From Halorarius litoreus (GTDB lineage: Archaea; Halobacteriota; Halobacteria; Halobacteriales; Haloarculaceae), in contig NZ_CP101454.1 of NCBI RefSeq assembly GCF_024362405.1, positions 1,240,001 through 1,304,000 on the forward strand: a stretch of DNA of 64,000 nt, written 5' to 3'. Made by a program: the position numbers and the translations under genes. Under the pieces are notes generated by a model that saw only the letters and a list, made by a program, of their open reading frames with translations, was not told the origin of the DNA and did no database searches. Shown one piece after another: positions 28,471 to 36,666 of the stretch; the first letter of the stretch is position 1, and every line of letters starts with the position of its first letter.

Positions 28471-29328
28471 ATGGATGTACGCGCCTCGTCGCGAACCGTC
28501 GGGCTCCCGCTGCCCGACGGTCGCGGGGGGACCGACGAGGTGACCGTTCGGTATCTGGTCGCGGGCGAGGGGCCACCGATGGTCCTGCTCCACGGCATCG
28601 GACTCGATGCCAGCGACGTATCGTGGCGACACACGCTGCCGGCGCTCGCCGAGACCCACACGGTGTACGCACTCGACTTCCCGGGCCACGGCGAGAGCGG
28701 GCACTCCTCGCGGCGGTACACGACGGCGCTCTTCCGGGCGACACTCGAGGCGTTCCTCGACGCCCTCGACCTCCACGACGCGGCGCTCGTCGGCATCTCG
28801 ATGGGGGGCTGTGTGGCGCTCGGCCACGCGCTCGACAACCCCGTGGAGAAACTGGTGCTCGTCGACAGCTACGGGCTCGGCGGCGACGCCGGCTGGCGAC
28901 CCTCCGCGTGGGCACTCCTCAGAACGCCGTTCGCGCACAGCGCGTGGTGGCAGACGGTCGGAGCGACCCGGACCACGGTCCGGACCCACCTCGACGCGCT
29001 CACCGGCGGCGCCCCGTCGGCCGAACTCGTCGAGGACGTGTACCAGGCGATCCAGGAGCGGAAGGTCGGCCGAGCGGTCGCTTCGTGGCAGCGGTCGGAG
29101 TTCCGCGCGACGGGGCTGAAAACCGACTATCGCGACCGACTCGACGAGCTGGACGCCGAGACGCTGTTCGTCCACGGCACCGCCGACCCGCTCATCCCGT
29201 CGCGGTGGTCACGACGTGCGGCCGAGGCGACCGACGCGGAGCTGGCGCTGTTCGATGGTGTGGGTCACTGGCTCCCCCGAGAACAGCCGGCGGCGTTCAA
29301 CGAGCGCGTTGCGGCGTTCCTCGCCTAG
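28471..29328 (+). CDS. Alpha/beta-fold hydrolase
   Basis: A 285-residue hydrolase. The oxyanion strand is VLLHGIGLDAS, the nucleophile elbow GISMGG (G-x-S-x-G), the acid is in HGTADPLIP and the His in GVGHWLPREQP. It lies directly beside the PHA locus and is convergent with phaJ, sharing a CTAG for both stop codons. A role in releasing or degrading acyl chains is imaginable but not shown; carboxylesterase, epoxide hydrolase and C-C hydrolase are equally possible. Confidence 0.85.
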   Translation: MDVRASSRTVGLPLPDGRGGTDEVTVRYLVAGEGPPMVLLHGIGLDASDVSWRHTLPALAETHTVYALDFPGHGESGHSSRRYTTALFRATLEAFLDALDLHDAALVGISMGGCVALGHALDNPVEKLVLVDSYGLGGDAGWRPSAWALLRTPFAHSAWWQTVGATRTTVRTHLDALTGGAPSAELVEDVYQAIQERKVGRAVASWQRSEFRATGLKTDYRDRLDELDAETLFVHGTADPLIPSRWSRRAAEATDAELALFDGVGHWLPREQPAAFNERVAAFLA

Positions 29329-29945
29329 TTCGGCACGTCGTCGATGAGGACGACGGCCTCCCCGTCGATGACCGTCGACTCCTCGTCGTCGACGACCGTC
29401 GTGCGGAGCCGGAAGCGGCCGCCGCCGAGGTCCTCGACGATCTCCACCTCGGCGGTGATGCGGTCGCCGATGCGGACAGGCGCCTGGAACTCGACGTCCT
29501 GTGAGAGGTAGATGACGCCGCCCGGGAGCCGCGCGAGCGCGGCAGAGATGAGCCCGGCGGCGAGGGTCCCGTGGACGATGCGGCCGGAGAAGCGGGTCTC
29601 TTCGGCCCACTCCTCGTCCAGGTGAATGGGGTTCGTGTCGCCCGAGGCGGCGGCGAACCGCTCGACGTCGCGCTCGTCGAGCGTCTTGGTGAACCGGACG
29701 AAGTCACCGACGCCGAGCTCCTCGCCGGCCTGGAGTTCCACGTCCCACTCGGGGAGGTTCTCGGCCGGTTCGAGCCGGTCTTCGACGGAGACCGACTCCG
29801 GCTCCGAGTCGGCTGTCGAGGTGGGGTCGGGAACGGAGACGCCGAACGCGGCCGCCATCGCTCGATTCGCCTCGATGGCGGCGTCGAACGCCCGTACTGA
29901 CGACTTCGACCAGAGGTCGAACATCGACGGGGTGTGCGAACTCAT
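29325..29945 (-). CDS. phaJ: (R)-specific enoyl-CoA hydratase, MaoC family (PhaJ)
   Basis: A 206-residue protein with a 75-residue helical N-terminal region (FDLWSKSSVRAFDAAIEANRAMAAAFG) resembling the start of phasins, then a hot-dog domain with the hydratase-2 motif ASGDTNPIHLDEEWA (catalytic Asp and His). PhaJ hydrates trans-2-enoyl-CoA from beta-oxidation to (R)-3-hydroxyacyl-CoA, the monomer for PHA synthase. It diverges from phaR-phaP. Start chosen at 29945 because the TATA (29967-29977, CTTTTACTATG leftward) fits. The phasin-like N-terminus suggests granule association (inference). Confidence 0.9.
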   Translation of the reverse strand: MSSHTPSMFDLWSKSSVRAFDAAIEANRAMAAAFGVSVPDPTSTADSEPESVSVEDRLEPAENLPEWDVELQAGEELGVGDFVRFTKTLDERDVERFAAASGDTNPIHLDEEWAEETRFSGRIVHGTLAAGLISAALARLPGGVIYLSQDVEFQAPVRIGDRITAEVEIVEDLGGGRFRLRTTVVDDEESTVIDGEAVVLIDDVPN

Positions 29946-29966
29946 GTGCCACCCGTAAGCACTCTC

Positions 29967-29977
29967 ATAGTAAAAGC
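29967..29977 (-). promoter_or_regulatory. TATA box of phaJ
   Basis: CTTTTACTATG read leftward, about 27 bases before the phaJ ATG at 29945. Confidence 0.55.
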
Positions 29978-30007
29978 GTGCTGGTATCACGGGGGTATGA
30001 GACATCA

Positions 30008-30053
30008 TTTGGTAACAGATGGTATTTGGTGGTTTTATCCGCAACCCTTAATG
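30008..30053 (+). promoter_or_regulatory. phaR-phaP promoter with repeated TTTGGT, candidate PhaR site
   Basis: A TATA-like CCTTAATG at 30046-30053 precedes the phaR start by about 30 bases. Just upstream TTTGGT occurs at 30008-30013 and 30025-30030 (17-base spacing) and the second continues into GGTTTTATC. A similar TGGTTATC occurs upstream of the second phaR at 56 kb. PhaR of haloarchaea represses its own operon, so this is a plausible operator; that assignment is inference. Confidence 0.45.
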
Positions 30054-30080
30054 GTCGGCGTGGAGATTGTAGTGTATCGG

Positions 30081-30398
30081 ATGAGCGACGACAACGAGAG
30101 CCCGATTTGGGCCGCGAACCCGCTTCGGGCGCTGCAGGCCGCGACCGAACAGGCGACGGAGCAGCAACAGCAGCTCCTTCAGCAGATGCTCGGCACCTCG
30201 ACGAACGCCGCGAACTCGCTCGGCAGCCAGCTGGGCGCGATGAGCCACATGGCGACGTTCAAGACCCGTGTACAGAGCGGCGGTCGCATCTCGATTCCCG
30301 ACGCCGAGCGCGAGGCGCTCGACATCGAGGAGGGCGACATCGTCCAGACGGTCGTCGTCCCGGTCAAACGAAAGCGCGGAGATTCCAACGATGACTGA
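30081..30398 (+). CDS. phaR: PHA operon regulator PhaR (AbrB/SpoVT domain)
   Basis: A 105-residue protein. The N-terminal half is an amphipathic Gln-rich helix (residues 20-38, ATEQATEQQQQLLQQML) that could bind PHA granules or the phasin; residues 59-95 form an AbrB-type swapped-hairpin DNA-binding domain (TRVQSGGRISIPDAEREALDIEEGD). In haloarchaea PhaR represses phaRP and senses granules. It overlaps phaP by 8 bases. A near-copy of the DNA-binding domain is found in the second PhaR at 55.6-55.9 kb. Start at 30081 agrees with the TATA position. Confidence 0.88.
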   Translation: MSDDNESPIWAANPLRALQAATEQATEQQQQLLQQMLGTSTNAANSLGSQLGAMSHMATFKTRVQSGGRISIPDAEREALDIEEGDIVQTVVVPVKRKRGDSNDD

Positions 30399-31041
30399 CT
30401 ACACGTCCCCCATCACAGCGGCATTCGAACTGCAACGGACCACCCTCAAACAGAGCCAGCAGGCCGTCGAGAGCTCCATCGAGTTCCAGAAGCGCCTCAA
30501 CGGCGCGATGCTCGACGCGTTCGACTCCACCGAGGACGCCCAGAAGCGCGGCGTCAAGCTCACGCAGGACGCCATCCACCAGTACCTCGACGCCGTCGAG
30601 GCGACGATGCCCGGGACGGGCGCGTCGCTCGACCAGGTCCGTGACTCCGTCGACGACGCCTTCGGGCAGGTCGACGAAGCACACACCGAGGCGTTCGACC
30701 AGGTCGAGCAGAGCGCCCAGGAGGGCGCCGATCAGTACGACGAGCTGAGCGAGGAGTTCCTCGAGACGCTCCGCGAGCAGCTCGACGCCGTCGTCGCCAC
30801 CCACGAGGAGTTCGAGGGCCGCACCGTCGAGTCGTTCGATCAGGTCGCCGAGGGCTACGAGCAGCTCGAAGCCCGCATGGAAGAACAGAGCGACATGCTC
30901 GCCGAGCGGTTCGACGAGCAGTCCGAGCGCGTCCAGACCCAGCTGCAGGAACAGTTCGAGCAGTTCCAGCACCAGCTCGAAGAGACCCAGCAGCGCGTCG
31001 CGGAGATGCAGGACCGCACGCGCGAGCAGCTCGACGCGTAA
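30391..31041 (+). CDS. phaP: Phasin PhaP (PHA granule structural protein)
   Basis: A 216-residue, almost wholly helical acidic protein starting MTDYTSPITAAFELQRTTLK. From about residue 85 it is a long coiled coil rich in Glu/Gln (for example FDEQSERVQTQLQEQFEQFQ). This is the haloarchaeal phasin PhaP, which coats PHA granules and controls their size. Its ATG lies 8 bases before the phaR stop, so translation is coupled. A second phasin-like protein with the same N-terminal pattern is at 55 kb. Confidence 0.88.
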   Translation: MTDYTSPITAAFELQRTTLKQSQQAVESSIEFQKRLNGAMLDAFDSTEDAQKRGVKLTQDAIHQYLDAVEATMPGTGASLDQVRDSVDDAFGQVDEAHTEAFDQVEQSAQEGADQYDELSEEFLETLREQLDAVVATHEEFEGRTVESFDQVAEGYEQLEARMEEQSDMLAERFDEQSERVQTQLQEQFEQFQHQLEETQQRVAEMQDRTREQLDA

Positions 31042-31050
31042 GCGCGACCG

Positions 31051-31060
31051 ACCTTTAACA
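31051..31060 (+). promoter_or_regulatory. TATA box of phaE-phaC
   Basis: ACCTTTAACA about 30 bases before the phaE ATG and 10 bases after the phaP stop, indicating that the synthase operon can be transcribed independently of phaRP. Confidence 0.6.
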
Positions 31061-31085
31061 CCCTGTACACTGTAGCTACATCACA

Positions 31086-31637
31086 ATGAGCGACACGAAC
31101 GACGAGCCCCGGAACCCCTGGGCACAGATGGTAGAGAACATGAACGAAGCAGTCTCGCGGTCCGTCGAGCAGAACATGGAGGCCCAGAGCGCCTTCATGG
31201 AGTCCTGGTCGAAGCAGATGGCCGACTCGATGCCCGAACAGGACGAACTGGGCGAGGCGTTCGAGTCGTACAACGCCGCCTACCGCGTCTGGATGGACGC
31301 CGCCGACCAGACGTTCGAGCGGCTCACCGACGCTGCCGAGGACAAGGACGTCGGCACGACCGAGTTCCGCGACATCTGGCTCCAGAGCGCCAACGAGGCG
31401 TTCAAGGAGGTGATGGACACCGCCGCGTTCGCCGCGATGACTGGCGACGCCGTCGAGCAGATGATGGAGCTCCAGGCCGACATGGAGGAGCTGACGCAGG
31501 ACAACCTCACGCGGATGGGCCTGCCGACCCGCGAGGACGTCGACGAGGTCGGCGCGCGCCTCATCGAGCTGGAGCGCCGCCAGCACGATGTCGAGCAGAA
31601 GCTCGACCGCGTCATCGACCTGCTGGAGGCGGAGTAG
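31086..31637 (+). CDS. phaE: Class III PHA synthase subunit PhaE
   Basis: A 183-residue helical protein beginning [20 protein letters not shown]. It carries the NPW start, the [22 protein letters not shown] segment and a C-terminal coiled coil ([22 protein letters not shown]) typical of haloarchaeal PhaE, which is about half the length of bacterial PhaE. It associates with PhaC to form the active type III synthase. phaC follows after 4 bases. Confidence 0.92.
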   Translation: MSDTNDEPRNPWAQMVENMNEAVSRSVEQNMEAQSAFMESWSKQMADSMPEQDELGEAFESYNAAYRVWMDAADQTFERLTDAAEDKDVGTTEFRDIWLQSANEAFKEVMDTAAFAAMTGDAVEQMMELQADMEELTQDNLTRMGLPTREDVDEVGARLIELERRQHDVEQKLDRVIDLLEAE

Positions 31638-31641
31638 CGCC

Positions 31642-33045
31642 ATGTCCGACGGAGACGTGCCGGCGAACCCCTACGCGTTCGCCCTGAACGCCCAGCGTGA
31701 GCTGCTGGAAGCGACGACCGGCGCGATGGAGCGCGCGGAGGTCGCCGACGACCGGCTCGAAGAGATGGAGGAGGTGGAGGTGGGCGAGACGCCGAGCGAG
31801 GTCGTCTACACCGAGAACAAGCTCGAACTGCTCCACTACGAGTCGCAGACCGACGAGCAGCACGACGTGCCCATCCTCGTCGTCTACGCGCTCATCAACC
31901 GGCCGTACATCCTCGACCTGCAGCCGGACCGCTCCGTGGTCCGGCGCCTGCTCGAAGCCGGCCACGACGTCTACCTCGTCGACTGGAACGAGCCCTCGCG
32001 GCTGGACCAGCATCTCACCATCGACGACTACGTCAACCGCTACATCGACAACTGCGTCGACGTGGTCCGCGAGCGGTCGGGCCAGGACAGCATCAACCTC
32101 CTCGGCTACTGTATGGGTGGGACTCTCTCGGTGATGTACGCCGCACTCCACCCGGAGAAGCTTCGAACGCTGGGGCTGATGGCCGCAGGGCTGTGTTTCG
32201 ACGACACGGGCGGCGTGCTCGAACTCTGGGGTGATGAGGAGTACTACGACCCCGAGGCGGTCACCGAGACGTTCGGCAACATGCCCGCCGAGATGCTCGA
32301 CGTGGGGTTCGCGCTGATGGACCCGGTCGCCAACTACGTCTCGAAGTACGTCCGGCTGTACGACAACATCGAGAACGAGGACTTCGTCCGGAACTTCGCC
32401 CGGATGGAGCGGTGGCTCTCGGAGGGCATCGACGTCGCGGGCGCGACGTACGTGGAGTTCCTCCGCGAGATCTACCAGCAGAACTCGCTGTACAAGAACG
32501 AGTACGAACTCGGGGGCGAACACGTCGACATCGGGAACATCGACATGCCCGTCCTCCAGATCCTCGGCGAGTACGACCACCTGATTCCGCCGGCGTCGTC
32601 GAAGCCGTTCAACGACGTCGTCGGGAGCGACGACGTGACGACCATCGAGTACCCGACGGGCCACATCGGGCTCGCCGTCTCGGGGTCGAGCCACCGCGAC
32701 GTCTGGCCGAAGGTCGCCGACTGGTACTTCGACCGCTCGTCGAGCGAGGCCGTCGAGGTCGAGTTCGACGACGAGACGGTCGTCGACTCCGACGCCGACA
32801 CCGACGAACCGGCCGACGACGAGTCGTCGACGCTCGACGAGGAGTCGTACGAGCCGGCAGAGACCGAAGGCGGTGCGCTCGAAGCCATCAGCGGCATCGG
32901 TCCGACGTACGCCGAACGACTCGTCGACGGCGGCATCACGACGGTGGCCGAACTCGCCGACGCGGACCCCGAGACCGTCGCCGAACTCGCCCAGGTGGGT
33001 GCCTCGCGGGCGGCCGACTGGGTCGAGCAGGCGCAGGACACCTAG
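31642..33045 (+). CDS. phaC: Class III PHA synthase subunit PhaC with C-terminal HhH extension
   Basis: A 467-residue polymerase. The alpha/beta-hydrolase core (about 50-370) has the catalytic triad C157 in GYCMGG (the lipase-like box with Cys), D312 in GEYDHL and H341 in GHIGL. It polymerises (R)-3-hydroxyacyl-CoA into PHA. After an acidic linker (373-410) the last 57 residues form a helix-hairpin-helix-like domain ([17 protein letters not shown]...[10 protein letters not shown]), absent from bacterial type III enzymes. Haloarchaeal PhaC are known to be longer at the C-terminus; what this domain binds is not known. A T-run after the stop may terminate the operon. Confidence 0.95.
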   Translation: MSDGDVPANPYAFALNAQRELLEATTGAMERAEVADDRLEEMEEVEVGETPSEVVYTENKLELLHYESQTDEQHDVPILVVYALINRPYILDLQPDRSVVRRLLEAGHDVYLVDWNEPSRLDQHLTIDDYVNRYIDNCVDVVRERSGQDSINLLGYCMGGTLSVMYAALHPEKLRTLGLMAAGLCFDDTGGVLELWGDEEYYDPEAVTETFGNMPAEMLDVGFALMDPVANYVSKYVRLYDNIENEDFVRNFARMERWLSEGIDVAGATYVEFLREIYQQNSLYKNEYELGGEHVDIGNIDMPVLQILGEYDHLIPPASSKPFNDVVGSDDVTTIEYPTGHIGLAVSGSSHRDVWPKVADWYFDRSSSEAVEVEFDDETVVDSDADTDEPADDESSTLDEESYEPAETEGGALEAISGIGPTYAERLVDGGITTVAELADADPETVAELAQVGASRAADWVEQAQDT

Positions 33046-33059
33046 CGACCGACGACCGA

Positions 33060-33064
33060 TTTTT
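33060..33064 (+). terminator. T-run after phaC
   Basis: Five T residues 15 bases downstream of the phaC stop in otherwise GC-rich sequence; archaeal termination commonly uses such runs. Confidence 0.35.
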
Positions 33065-33116
33065 CGACGCGCTGGCTCGCCAGTCGGTGAGTTCGACGGG
33101 AGACGTGGTGACTCCG

Positions 33117-33275
33117 CTAGCGATACGCGGTGAGGACTGGCGCGTCGTCGGCTCGCATGGCGAGCCAGGCGTCGTCCCGAGATACGTCGGCGATGAGGAG
33201 ACGCCCATCGTCGACGGCCGTCATGACCTCACCGTGCCCGACCGCGCTCTGCGTGACAGCGGAGTCCGGTGCCAT
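33117..33275 (-). CDS. Small haloarchaeal protein (52 aa), possibly DUF7556 type
   Basis: A short leftward gene from an ATG at 33275 to a TAG at 33117. The sequence contains the block EVMTAVDDGRLLIADVSRDD followed by AWLAM and ends APVLTAYR. I recall this block from a family of 50-60-residue haloarchaeal proteins (I believe DUF7556), so the gene is likely real. A perfect TATA box lies 25 bases upstream. No function is known. It is convergent with phaC. Confidence 0.78.
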   Translation of the reverse strand: MAPDSAVTQSAVGHGEVMTAVDDGRLLIADVSRDDAWLAMRADDAPVLTAYR

Positions 33276-33298
33276 GTATGTGAGTAGTTAACAGAGAG

Positions 33299-33308
33299 TA
33301 TATAAAAA
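33299..33308 (-). promoter_or_regulatory. TATA box of the 52-residue protein gene
   Basis: TTTTTATATA read leftward, about 28 bases before the ATG at 33275: a strong leaderless promoter. Confidence 0.65.
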
Positions 33309-33574
33309 TGACGAATCGACAGCCAGTTTTCGTCGTTTCTGGGGCAACACGGGGTGAGAAAACCGACAGACAGCGAGCTGTCGTGATAGATAATGACATA
33401 GACGGTGAAATCCTGTTTTCACCCTTCGGAAGCTATTTTCGTACATAATCGATAGGAAGACGTGGACGTATGACACGACACGTCGGGGAACAGTACGAAG
33501 AACAACAGCTCCGGGGGATGTGGCGGAGTGACAACGGTAAGTTTAACCACATCCGGTAAAAACCGCACATCGGA
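33309..33574. other. AT-richer intergenic region before dppA
   Basis: About 265 bases with clearly lower GC than the flanks. It holds the dppA promoter (AAGTTTAAC, 33539-33547, 28 bases before the ATG). A 29-codon frame at 33470-33559 (MTRHVGEQYEEQQLRGMWRS at its start) ends just before dppA and could be a leader peptide, but nothing else supports it. A leftward 62-codon frame through the region has a composition unlike haloarchaeal proteins and is not called. Confidence 0.45.
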
Positions 33575-35425
33575 ATGTCAGACACTAATAGCCTCTCCCG
33601 CCGTCGCTTCCTGCAAGCGACCGGTGGCGCCGCGGGCGCCGCGGCACTCGCCGGTTGTACCGGCGGCGATTCGACCGAGACTCCGACCGACGAACCGGGC
33701 GACACGGACACGCCCGAAGAAAGCGCGACGCCGACGGAGACGCCGAGCGAGATCACTCGTGGCGGCCAGCTCGAGCTGATCAACTCGACGACGTCGACGT
33801 TCGACCCCGTCGCGAACACGGACACGGCCGGTGGCCGTGTCATCCAGCAGGTGTTCGACGCCCTGACGAACTATCCGTTCGGGCAGGCGGCCGTCGAGAA
33901 CCAGCTCGCGGAGTCGTACGAGACGAACGACGACTTCACGCAGTTCACCTTCACCCTGAAGGACGCCACCTTCCACAACGGCGACCCCGTCCGCGCACAG
34001 GACTTCGTCTACTCGTGGGAGCGCCTGGCGGCCTCCGAGAACTCCCGACGCGCGGGCTTCCTGCTCGACTTCCTCGGCGTCACGGCCGAGACCGACAGCG
34101 AGGGGAACTACGTCTCCGGGTCGCTCGGCGTCGAAGCCGCCGACGACAAGACGTTCGTCGTCAACCAGGACGAGCCGTTCGCGTCGTCGCTCGAGATGAT
34201 GGCGTACACCTCGTTCGCGGTCGTGCCGGAAGGCATCGTCGGCGACATCGAGGGGTACGACGGCGAGATGGAGTACCAGACGTTCGCGACGGAGAGCCCC
34301 ATCGGCGCCGGCCCGTTCCAGTTCGACAACTGGAACCAGGGCGAGGACATGCGCGTCGAGAAGTACGAGGACTACCACTCGGAGCCCGCGTACCTCGACG
34401 CCGTCCACTGGGCCGTCATCGAGGACGACAACGCACAGTTCCAGTACATCCAGAACAAGAACGCCGACGCGTTCGGCATCCCGACCGCTCGCTACGACCC
34501 GCAGAAGGTCTCCGTCAACCGCACGGACGAGCAGGGTCGAGAGCGCGGGACCTACGGGCCACTCCAGAACGGTGAGACCGTCTCGTACGCCCGTGTCCCC
34601 GAGCTGTCCACCTTCTACTTCGCGTTCAACGCCGCAGTCGTGCCGCTGCCCGTTCGGCAGGCCGTCGCGTACGCGACGAACCAGAAGGAGTTCGCCGAGC
34701 AGGTGTTCAAGAACCGCGTCGCGCCCGCGTACCACTTCACGCCCCCGCTCATCTACCCGGGCGGTGGCAACGCGTACAACACGCACGCGAAGGAGAACTA
34801 CCCGTACGGCTACAACGAGGCCCAGATCGGCGAGGCCAAGGCCGTCATGGAGGAGGCCGGCTACGGTCCGGACAACAAGTACGAGCTCACGTTCACCCAC
34901 TACGTCAGCTCGACCTGGAACCAGATGGCCCAGATCATCCGCGACCGCCTCGGCGCGGCCCACATCAACATGAAGATCGAGGAGGCGCAGTTCTCCACGC
35001 TGCTCGAGCGCGGCCGCAACGGCAACCTCGAGGCGTACACGCTCGGGTGGATCGCGGACTACCCGGCACCGGACAACTTCCTGCAGTTCTTCAACCCGCC
35101 GGCGACGGACACCTCGCAGAGCGCGCCCGTCTCCTACACGAACTGGGACGACGTCGACTCGGAGGCGAAGGACCGCGCGACGCAGGCCTGGAAGAAGGTC
35201 GAGAACAACCCGCAGCCGAGCGAGGCGGCCCAGAAGAAGCGCAACGAGGCGTACGTCACGCTCGAAGAGGCCAACTGGGAGGACGCCATCCTCATCAACG
35301 CGTTCCACGGCATCTCCGAGCCGATGCACTACGAGTGGACGCACATGCCGCTCCACGGTGCGATGGGTAGCAGCCGGATGATGCACCACCGCACCTGGAA
35401 GGACGCCGACGCGCCGACCAACTGA
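33575..35425 (+). CDS. dppA: Dipeptide/oligopeptide ABC transporter, substrate-binding lipoprotein
   Basis: A 616-residue SBP family 5 protein. Signal: SRRRFLQATGG...LAGC, Tat type with lipidated Cys at about residue 28, then an acidic Thr/Glu-rich linker (28-60). The mature domain shows VFDALTNYPFGQ, TFTLKDATFHNGDPVRAQDFVYSWERL and GPFQFDNWNQGEDM, characteristic of DppA/OppA. It captures peptides (or other solutes) outside the cell for the four proteins encoded downstream. Exact ligand unknown; nickel and glycosidic ligands occur in this family too. Confidence 0.94.
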   Translation: MSDTNSLSRRRFLQATGGAAGAAALAGCTGGDSTETPTDEPGDTDTPEESATPTETPSEITRGGQLELINSTTSTFDPVANTDTAGGRVIQQVFDALTNYPFGQAAVENQLAESYETNDDFTQFTFTLKDATFHNGDPVRAQDFVYSWERLAASENSRRAGFLLDFLGVTAETDSEGNYVSGSLGVEAADDKTFVVNQDEPFASSLEMMAYTSFAVVPEGIVGDIEGYDGEMEYQTFATESPIGAGPFQFDNWNQGEDMRVEKYEDYHSEPAYLDAVHWAVIEDDNAQFQYIQNKNADAFGIPTARYDPQKVSVNRTDEQGRERGTYGPLQNGETVSYARVPELSTFYFAFNAAVVPLPVRQAVAYATNQKEFAEQVFKNRVAPAYHFTPPLIYPGGGNAYNTHAKENYPYGYNEAQIGEAKAVMEEAGYGPDNKYELTFTHYVSSTWNQMAQIIRDRLGAAHINMKIEEAQFSTLLERGRNGNLEAYTLGWIADYPAPDNFLQFFNPPATDTSQSAPVSYTNWDDVDSEAKDRATQAWKKVENNPQPSEAAQKKRNEAYVTLEEANWEDAILINAFHGISEPMHYEWTHMPLHGAMGSSRMMHHRTWKDADAPTN

Positions 35426-35457
35426 ACGACACCACGCGTCGACACTTCGACGACGCA

Positions 35458-35462
35458 TTTTT
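35458..35462 (+). terminator. T-run after dppA
   Basis: TTTTT about 33 bases after the dppA stop, just where partial termination between binding protein and permease genes would reduce downstream expression. Position-based inference only. Confidence 0.3.
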
Positions 35463-35537
35463 CGCACCCTGCGCCGGTGTACACGGCGTGAAGGAACGAA
35501 AGAGATAATTGCCGTAAACAGTAACCACGCAATAGCC

Positions 35538-35576
35538 GAATTAATAATGAGTGACCTTCACAGCACGGGAGGTGAG
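35538..35576 (+). promoter_or_regulatory. dppB upstream TATA-like element and strong Shine-Dalgarno
   Basis: GAATTAATAA (35538-35547) could be a secondary promoter. GGGAGGTGAG (35567-35576) is a near-perfect complement to the 3' end of 16S rRNA, 5-6 bases before the ATG at 35582, and fixes that start. Strong SD sites are uncommon in haloarchaea. Confidence 0.6.
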
Positions 35577-35581
35577 CACCG

Positions 35582-36664
35582 ATGAGCCGGTGGAACTACT
35601 TCCTCCGGCGGGTACTCCTCGCGATACCCGTTCTGGTGTTCTCAACGTCTATCACCTTCCTCATCATCCGTGTCGGCCCGACGGACCCCGTCGCTGCCAT
35701 CCTCGGTCCGACCGGTGACCCGCAAACCTACCACGAAATCGCCGTACAGCTCGGCCTCGAACGACGCGTCGGTCCCGAAGAGTGGGTGCCGGTCCCGCTC
35801 TGGCAGCAGTACGTCGACTTCATCACCGACCTGTTCACGGGGAACCTGGGGACGTCGTGGGTCATCAGCCCCAGCACCTCCGTCTACGACGTGATGGCGT
35901 CGCGGGCACCGAAGACCATCTGGCTCGGCTTCTGGTCGGTGCTGGTGGCGCTGTTCATCGGGATCCCGCTGGGCTTCTACGCCGGGCTGAACCCCAACAC
36001 GTTCTCGGACTACTCGGCCTCCTTCGGCGGCATCGTCTGGCGCGCCATGCCGAACTTCTGGCTGGCCGTCATCCTCTCTGGGCTGCTCACCCAGTCCGAG
36101 GCGCTGTTCGGCTTCTCGTGGGAGAACTTCCTCGTGCAGACGCCGGGCATCATCGGCGCCCCGGACCTCAACACCATCTACCAGCCGCTCGAGGACGGCA
36201 TCTCCATCGCGGCCCTCCAGACCGCCATCACCAACCTCTTTGCCGCCATCAAGTACATCCTGCCGGCGGCGCTCGTGCTGGGGTCGTCGTCGATGGGCAA
36301 CGAGATGCGTATCGGCCGGACCGCCGTGCTCGAGACCATCAACTCGAACTACGTCGAGACGGCGAAGGCGAAGGGGCTCGGCCCCCGAACCATCGTCTGG
36401 AAGCACGTGTTCCGCAACGCGCTGATTCCCCTGGTGCCCATCATCACCGGCGAGGCGTTCCTGCTCATCGGCGGCTCGGTGCTCGTCGAGAGCGTGTTCG
36501 CCATCAACGGCATCGGGAAGCTGTTCTTCGACTCCGTCGTGCAGGGTGACCTCCCGCTCGCGGGTGGGCTCATCTTCATCTTCATCCTGCTGACGCTGTC
36601 GATCAACATCATCCAGGACCTGCTGTACACGCTCATCGACCCGCGTGTGGGGTACGACGACTAA
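35582..36664 (+). CDS. dppB: Dipeptide-type ABC transporter permease DppB
   Basis: A 360-residue permease with six membrane segments. N-terminal MSRWNYFLRRVLLAIPVLVF and the domain from about residue 110 (VLVALFIGIPLGFYAGLNPN) are typical; the EAA loop is visible as ETAKAKGLGPRTIVWKHVFRNALIPLV. It forms the membrane channel with DppC. The start is set by the Shine-Dalgarno site. Two bases separate it from dppC. Confidence 0.93.
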   Translation: MSRWNYFLRRVLLAIPVLVFSTSITFLIIRVGPTDPVAAILGPTGDPQTYHEIAVQLGLERRVGPEEWVPVPLWQQYVDFITDLFTGNLGTSWVISPSTSVYDVMASRAPKTIWLGFWSVLVALFIGIPLGFYAGLNPNTFSDYSASFGGIVWRAMPNFWLAVILSGLLTQSEALFGFSWENFLVQTPGIIGAPDLNTIYQPLEDGISIAALQTAITNLFAAIKYILPAALVLGSSSMGNEMRIGRTAVLETINSNYVETAKAKGLGPRTIVWKHVFRNALIPLVPIITGEAFLLIGGSVLVESVFAINGIGKLFFDSVVQGDLPLAGGLIFIFILLTLSINIIQDLLYTLIDPRVGYDD

Positions 36665-36666
36665 CA

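Noticed and set aside
33288..33476. A 62-codon leftward frame upstream of the 52-residue protein
   Set aside because: It covers the strong TATA box and has a basic, aromatic composition foreign to haloarchaea.
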